In this document: in pieces, positions 60,065 through 64,000 of the stretch
Layout of the letters: every line of letters starts with the position of its first letter
Numbering within the stretch: the first letter of the stretch is position 1
Assembly: GCF_024599795.1 (NCBI RefSeq)
Contig: NZ_CP102246.1
Coordinates: forward strand, 4,712,001-4,776,000
DNA length: 64,000 nucleotides
Reading direction: 5' to 3'
From: Enterobacter cloacae complex sp. R_G8
GTDB taxonomy: Bacteria; Pseudomonadota; Gammaproteobacteria; Enterobacterales; Enterobacteriaceae
Notes under the pieces: model-generated
The model's database searches: none
What the model was told of the DNA's origin: nothing
Seen by the model: only the letters and a program-made list of their open reading frames with translations
Program-made: the position numbers and the translations under genes

Positions 60065-60223
60065 ATGGATAAGATGTGCGGCGGGTGCTTAAGACTTTCT
60101 GTCTTGAGCATTGTTGAGGGACAGAAAGTGGAAAGCCCCGGGGAAATAGTCATTTACCCGAGGCTACCCCCAACAACCAACAGGTTGAGAGTAGCCTCTT
60201 ATTCTTTTTTTGACAAGGAGTAA
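60065..60223 (+). CDS. Mok-like leader reading frame of the hok locus
   Basis: A 52-codon frame starting MDKMCGGCLRLSVLS and ending 5 bases before the hok start. In hok/sok loci such an overlapping leader frame (mok) must be translated for Hok to be made, and Sok RNA blocks it. It covers the Sok target. As a protein it has no recognisable fold. Confidence 0.5.
   Translation: MDKMCGGCLRLSVLSIVEGQKVESPGEIVIYPRLPPTTNRLRVASYSFFDKE
60131..60181 (-). ncRNA. Sok-like antisense RNA
   Basis: About 51 bases on the minus strand, opposite the hok leader. It ends with the Sok-type terminator hairpin AGCCTCGGG ... CCCCGGGGCT followed by TTTCC. The 5' end near 60181 is set by the promoter at 60188-60216. 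The sequence resembles SokC and SokB as I recall them. It should pair with the mok ribosome-binding region and prevent toxin translation. Confidence 0.8.
60188..60216 (-). promoter_or_regulatory. Promoter of the Sok-like RNA
   Basis: Minus strand: -35 TTGTCA, 17-base spacer, -10 TACTCT. The spacing is ideal and the start falls where the Sok 5' end is expected. Confidence 0.7.
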
Positions 60224-60228
60224 AAGGC

Positions 60229-60381
60229 ATGACGCCATTAAAAACTGCGTTAGGCATTGTCTTTATTATCTGCCTGACGATAGTGATCTTTACCTTTATT
60301 ACTCGCGGAAAGTTATGCGAACTGACAATAAAGAGTGAACATCAGGAGGTGGCGACGAAATTAGCCTGCGTTGCAGGCTAA
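60229..60381 (+). CDS. Hok-family type I toxin
   Basis: A 50-residue peptide beginning MTPLKTALGIVFIICLTIV, with AAGGAG-type site (AAGGAGTAAAAGGC) upstream. One membrane span (~7-24), then the family signature TRGKLCEL and HQEVATKLAC with the conserved cysteines. Hok peptides insert in the inner membrane and depolarise the cell when the antisense RNA decays. The upstream leader GTGCTTAAGACTTTCTGTCT is the conserved hok mRNA element. Frame intact. Confidence 0.88.
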   Translation: MTPLKTALGIVFIICLTIVIFTFITRGKLCELTIKSEHQEVATKLACVAG

Positions 60382-60388
60382 CCTCTGC

Positions 60389-60410
60389 GGGCGGAATGAC
60401 AGTTCCGCCC
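60389..60410 (+). other. Hairpin at the hok mRNA 3' end
   Basis: GGGCGGAA-TGACAG-TTCCGCCC, a perfect 8-bp stem 8 bases after the hok stop, without a T-run. It may be the mRNA 3' processing/stability structure seen in hok loci. Confidence 0.5.
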
Positions 60411-60502
60411 GGCTTGCAGGATGCTGAGGTCTTAACGCACCCGTTTTTTTATTCTATGGCCGCGATTATACTGCGCGGCGTGTACCCAGATGATAAGAAT
60501 CC

Positions 60503-61177
60503 ATGAAACCATTTTTACTGTTGTTATTACTTGTTACGTCGTTCGTCCATGCCGATGAGATTGGCAGCCAGTACAAAGCGCAGGCGGAGGCGGGCGATGC
60601 ACGCGCTCAGTATTATCTCGCCGACACCTGGTTCAGCTCCGGCGACAGCAAGCAGGCAGCGATGTGGGCAGAGAAAGCGGCAAAAGGGGGAGATGTCGAT
60701 GCCATGGCGCTCTTGTCCCAAATCCAGTTTACCCAGGGTGATTACGCCCAGGCCAAAGCGCTGGCGCAGCAGGCCACGATTGCGGGCAGCAAGCGTGGCG
60801 CCATTATGCTGGCACGCGTCCTGGTGAATACCCAGGGTGGCAAAACAGACTACCCGCAGGCCATCAAACTGCTGCAGACGGCCACCGAAGATATCGACAA
60901 CGACTCTGCGGTAGATGCGCAAATGCTGCTGGGTCTGATTTATGCCAACGGTGTAGAAGTGGCCCAGGACGATGCTCTGGCGGCATCGTGGTTTAAGCGC
61001 AGCTCGTCTCTGTCACGCACCGGCTATGCCGAATACTGGGCGGGGATGCTGTTCCAGCAGGGTGAGAAAGGCTTTATTACGCCCAATAAACAGAAAGCGC
61101 TCTACTGGTTAAACCTGAGCTGTACCGAAGGGTTTGATACGGGGTGTGAAGAGTTTGATGCGTTGAGTGGGGAGTAG
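60503..61177 (+). CDS. yjcO: Sel1-repeat protein YjcO
   Basis: 224 residues, signal peptide ending SFVHA. Several Sel1-type TPR-like repeats: AEAGDARAQYYLADTWF, AAKGGDVDAMALLSQ, and ANGVEVAQDDALAASWF near the C-terminus. Periplasmic, function unknown. Position between fdhF and gltP is as in E. coli. Confidence 0.9.
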   Translation: MKPFLLLLLLVTSFVHADEIGSQYKAQAEAGDARAQYYLADTWFSSGDSKQAAMWAEKAAKGGDVDAMALLSQIQFTQGDYAQAKALAQQATIAGSKRGAIMLARVLVNTQGGKTDYPQAIKLLQTATEDIDNDSAVDAQMLLGLIYANGVEVAQDDALAASWFKRSSSLSRTGYAEYWAGMLFQQGEKGFITPNKQKALYWLNLSCTEGFDTGCEEFDALSGE

Positions 61178-61180
61178 AAT

Positions 61181-61217
61181 CCCCTCACCCTAACCCTCTC
61201 CCCACAGGGGAGAGGGA
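61181..61217. repeat. CCCTCACCCTAACCCTCTCCC repeat
   Basis: CCCCTCACCCTAACCCTCTC then CCCACAGGGGAGAGGG. Lies between convergent yjcO and gltP. Confidence 0.9.
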
Positions 61218-61230
61218 AGAATACGTTACA

Positions 61231-62544
61231 TTACTGGTCAGCCGTCTTATCAAAACGACCCAGCACCTCGCGTTCATACGCCAGCGCTTTTTTACGGTCG
61301 AACTTGTGTTCCCATTTGGCGATAACCAGTACCGCCAGCGCGTTTCCGACCACGTTCAGCGCCGTACGCGCCATATCCAGGATACGGTCAACACCGGCGA
61401 TAAACGCCAGACCTTCCAGCGGGATACCGACGCTGCCAAGCGTCGCCAGCAGCACCACGAAGGAGACGCCCGGCACACCCGCAATGCCTTTTGAGGTCAC
61501 CATCAGCGTCAGCACCAGCACAATTTCCTGCCACAGCGACAGATCAATGCCGTACAGCTGGGCGATAAAGATGGCTGCAATGCTCTGGTACAGCGTCGAG
61601 CCGTCCAGGTTAAAGGAGTAGCCGGTTGGCACCACGAAGCTGGTGATAGAAGCCGGGGCACCATAGGCCTCCATCTTCTCAATAATTCGCGGCAGCACGC
61701 TTTCAGAGCTGGCCGTGGAGTACGCCAGAATCAACTCGTCTTTCAGAATGCGGATCAGGATCCAGATGCTCAGCCCACACAGGCGCGCCACAATGCCCAG
61801 CACCACCAGCGCGAAGAACAGGATGGCGAAATGCACCAGAATCACCAGCTTCGCCAGCGGCCACAGGGAGGCAAAACCAAAGTTCGCCACGGTGACCGCG
61901 ATAAGCGCAAACACCCCTACCGGCGCGTACCGCATCACCATGTGAGTGACTTTAAACATGGTTTCAGAGATAGAACGGAACACGGTGACCAGCGGTTCAC
62001 GGTGCGTGGCCGGCAGAGAGGAGAGGCCCAGACCAAACAACACCGAGAAGAAGATGATAGGCAGCATCTCGCCCTTCGCCATCGACGCCACAATGTTGGT
62101 CGGCACCAGCGACAGGATCGTACCCATCAGGCCATGCGCATGGCTCTGCACATCAGCGGTCGTACTTTGGTATTTCGAAATATCCACCGTCGCCAGTTGC
62201 GACATATCAATCCCGGAGCCTGGCTGGAAGACATTCGCCATGGTGATGCCGAGAATGATGGCAATCGTCGTGATCACTTCGAAATAGATAATGGTTTTTG
62301 CACCGATGCGGCCTAACTGTTTTGCATCACCGACACCGGCGATACCCACCACCAGCGTAGAGATCACAATCGGCACCACAATCATCTTGATCAGATGAAT
62401 AAAGATATCACCCGCCGGTGAGAGCAGGTTCGCAATCAGCCACTCACGGCTGTCGCTGTGATAATGGAGATAACTCCCCAGCAGGATACCCAGCACAAGG
62501 GCCAGCAGGATTTGCCAGGCCAGGCTGACTTTAACGTTTTTCAT
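61231..62544 (-). CDS. gltP: Glutamate/aspartate:proton symporter GltP
   Basis: 437 residues from the ATG at 62544 (E. coli 437); a TTG six codons upstream is less likely. Dicarboxylate/amino acid cation symporter fold: serine-rich AYSTASSESVLPRI hairpin, PTGYSFNLDGSTLYQS, and GIAGVPGVSFVV. Imports glutamate and aspartate. In E. coli it follows the nrf operon; here it faces acs directly across 423 bases. Confidence 0.96.
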   Translation of the reverse strand: MKNVKVSLAWQILLALVLGILLGSYLHYHSDSREWLIANLLSPAGDIFIHLIKMIVVPIVISTLVVGIAGVGDAKQLGRIGAKTIIYFEVITTIAIILGITMANVFQPGSGIDMSQLATVDISKYQSTTADVQSHAHGLMGTILSLVPTNIVASMAKGEMLPIIFFSVLFGLGLSSLPATHREPLVTVFRSISETMFKVTHMVMRYAPVGVFALIAVTVANFGFASLWPLAKLVILVHFAILFFALVVLGIVARLCGLSIWILIRILKDELILAYSTASSESVLPRIIEKMEAYGAPASITSFVVPTGYSFNLDGSTLYQSIAAIFIAQLYGIDLSLWQEIVLVLTLMVTSKGIAGVPGVSFVVLLATLGSVGIPLEGLAFIAGVDRILDMARTALNVVGNALAVLVIAKWEHKFDRKKALAYEREVLGRFDKTADQ

Positions 62545-62967
62545 AGAAACTGACTTCCTCAATGAAGCACCTTATTCACACAAACTGCATGAATATGGAG
62601 ACATACTGAAAGGGTATGAATTGTGTTGCGTTGGTTTATGGGATTTTTTAACGCGGCGTATGAGTATCATTTGCGCGGTATGTTGCGCAAGCCTTAAAGA
62701 ACGACGCATTTCACTACGAAAAGCCGCGATGACGCGAGTTTATGATAATTCTTATAAATAACCGTTTGTTATAAAAACGCTTTTTTAAACGCAAATGTGA
62801 ATAATCCGCACGGTAAATTATTTTCCTTCAAAGTTTCATTCGCTCATTTTTCATACTATTCAAACAATGCGTGATCTGTAGCCCAAATAATAAACAAAGC
62901 TTGTAAAGCCCCTACTATTAACGTTTTTGCGACATATTATTAACATCTTACAAGGAGAAAAAAAGCC
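62545..62967. other. Divergent promoter region of gltP and acs
   Basis: 423 bases, AT-rich from 62700 to 62940. In E. coli acs is CRP-activated; TGTGAATAATCCGCAC near 62795 is a half-good CRP match. No ORF, repeat or remains of the nrf genes are evident. Confidence 0.5.
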
Positions 62968-64000
62968 ATGAGCCAAATACACAAACATGACATTCCCGCT
63001 AACATTGCGGACCGTTGCCTGATAAACCCGGAGCAATACCACGAGAAGTATCAGCAATCTGTCTCTGACCCTGACGCCTTCTGGGGCGAGCAGGGCCATA
63101 TTCTTGACTGGATCAAACCTTACCAGAAGGTGAAGAACACCTCCTTTGCGCCGGGTAACGTTTCTATTAAATGGTATGAAGACGGCACGCTGAACCTTGC
63201 GGCGAACTGCCTCGATCGCCATCTTGCCGAACGCGGTAACGAAACGGCTATCATCTGGGAAGGCGACGACGCCTCTCAGAGCAAACATATCACCTATAAA
63301 GAGCTGCACCGTGACGTATGCCGCTTCGCCAACGTCCTGCTGGAGAGGGGCATCAAAAAAGGCGATGTGGTCGCTATCTATATGCCAATGGTGCCGGAAG
63401 CGGCGGTGGCGATGCTGGCCTGCGCGCGCATCGGCGCGATCCATTCCGTTATCTTTGGCGGGTTCTCGCCGGAAGCAGTTGCCGGGCGTATTGTCGACTC
63501 AAGTTCGAAACTGGTGATCACCGCCGATGAAGGCGTGCGTGCCGGGCGCGGTATTCCCCTGAAGAAAAATGTCGACGAAGCGCTGAAAAATCCGAACGTC
63601 AAAACCGTCAGCAACGTTATTGTCCTTAAGCGTACCGGTGGCAAGATCGACTGGAACGAAGGGCGTGACCTGTGGTGGAGCGATCTGATTGAGAAAGCGA
63701 GCGACCAGCATCAACCGCAAGAGATGAACGCGGAAGATCCACTGTTTATTCTCTATACCTCCGGCTCCACCGGCAAACCCAAAGGCGTGCTGCACACCAC
63801 CGGCGGCTATCTGGTCTATGCGGCCACCACGTTCAAATATGTCTTCGACTACCATCCGGGCGATATCTACTGGTGTACCGCCGACGTGGGTTGGGTCACC
63901 GGGCACAGCTACCTGCTGTACGGCCCGCTGGCCTGTGGCGCAACGACGCTGATGTTTGAGGGTGTGCCGAACTGGCCGACCCCGGCGCGAATGTGTCAGG
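62968..64000 (+). CDS. acs: Acetyl-CoA synthetase, N-terminal part (window edge)
   Basis: 344 complete codons are visible, running off the right edge; full length would be about 652. ATG at 62968 after AAGGAG. ANL-family adenylation motifs are present: [22 protein letters not shown] (P-loop region, ~263-284) and [12 protein letters not shown]. Opening [18 protein letters not shown] is E. coli Acs-like. It activates acetate to acetyl-CoA via acetyl-AMP. The acetylated lysine region lies outside the window. Confidence 0.97.
   Translation, partial: MSQIHKHDIPANIADRCLINPEQYHEKYQQSVSDPDAFWGEQGHILDWIKPYQKVKNTSFAPGNVSIKWYEDGTLNLAANCLDRHLAERGNETAIIWEGDDASQSKHITYKELHRDVCRFANVLLERGIKKGDVVAIYMPMVPEAAVAMLACARIGAIHSVIFGGFSPEAVAGRIVDSSSKLVITADEGVRAGRGIPLKKNVDEALKNPNVKTVSNVIVLKRTGGKIDWNEGRDLWWSDLIEKASDQHQPQEMNAEDPLFILYTSGSTGKPKGVLHTTGGYLVYAATTFKYVFDYHPGDIYWCTADVGWVTGHSYLLYGPLACGATTLMFEGVPNWPTPARMCQ

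Noticed and set aside
30346-61217. CRISPR array suggested by the recurring short repeats
   Set aside because: The copies are kilobases apart, in both orientations, with no regular spacers and no cas genes.

Overview
The window looks like chromosome of an enterobacterium close to Enterobacter or Lelliottia. The evidence is that proP, crfC-yjcZ, yjdM-yjdN, the phnC-P operon, yjdP, fdhF, yjcO, gltP and acs all read as close relatives of the E. coli genes. Their order is partly E. coli-like, but there are several insertions, and the genus is an inference. Short G/C-rich repeats (CCCTCACCCTAACCCTCTCCC type, and REP type) sit at many gene boundaries, as is common in this group.

Layout. (1) 1-2328, plus strand: the 3' part of a membrane-bound ToxR/CadC-type regulator, a small anchored partner protein, and a protein with tandem HD-type domains. 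(2) 2365-13838, minus strand: an operon-like block of eleven genes. In transcription order it encodes a six-cysteine peptide with a short double-glycine leader, a membrane-anchored DsbA-like protein, a lipid-A-acyltransferase-like protein, a C39-peptidase ABC exporter, a MacA-like adaptor, a MacB-like ABC protein, a TolC/NodT-like outer-membrane lipoprotein, and a small fatty-acid-synthesis set (ketosynthase, MaoC-like dehydratase, acyl carrier protein, ketoreductase). This block is the most interesting part of the window. It reads as a system that makes, oxidises, perhaps fatty-acylates, and exports a cysteine-rich peptide. (3) 13928-20240, minus strand: a LuxR-type regulator and a five-gene chaperone-usher fimbrial operon. 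(4) 20686-26023, minus strand: a complete rRNA operon (16S, tRNA-Glu, 23S, 5S) with two promoters, boxA sites and a terminator.

(5) 26199-35052: a NicO-type Ni/Co transporter, proP, kdgT, yjcZ, crfC, yjdM and yjdN. (6) 35189-45925: the complete phosphonate uptake and C-P lyase operon phnCDEFGHIJKLMNOP, all frames intact, with a REP element between phnK and phnL. (7) 45978-57507: yjdP, a lone GNAT-like protein, a hybrid sensor kinase, a six-gene ketose/lyxose operon (ABC importer, D-lyxose-isomerase-like protein, PfkB kinase, class II aldolase), lpxO and an OmpR-type response regulator. (8) 57710-64000: fdhF with a UGA selenocysteine codon, SECIS hairpin and sigma-54 promoter; a Hok/Sok type I toxin-antitoxin locus; yjcO; gltP; and the 5' part of acs. 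The nrf operon found between gltP and acs in E. coli is absent here.

Starts were chosen by ribosome-binding site, by overlap with the upstream gene, and by family length. Comparisons with E. coli proteins are from memory and were not computed.
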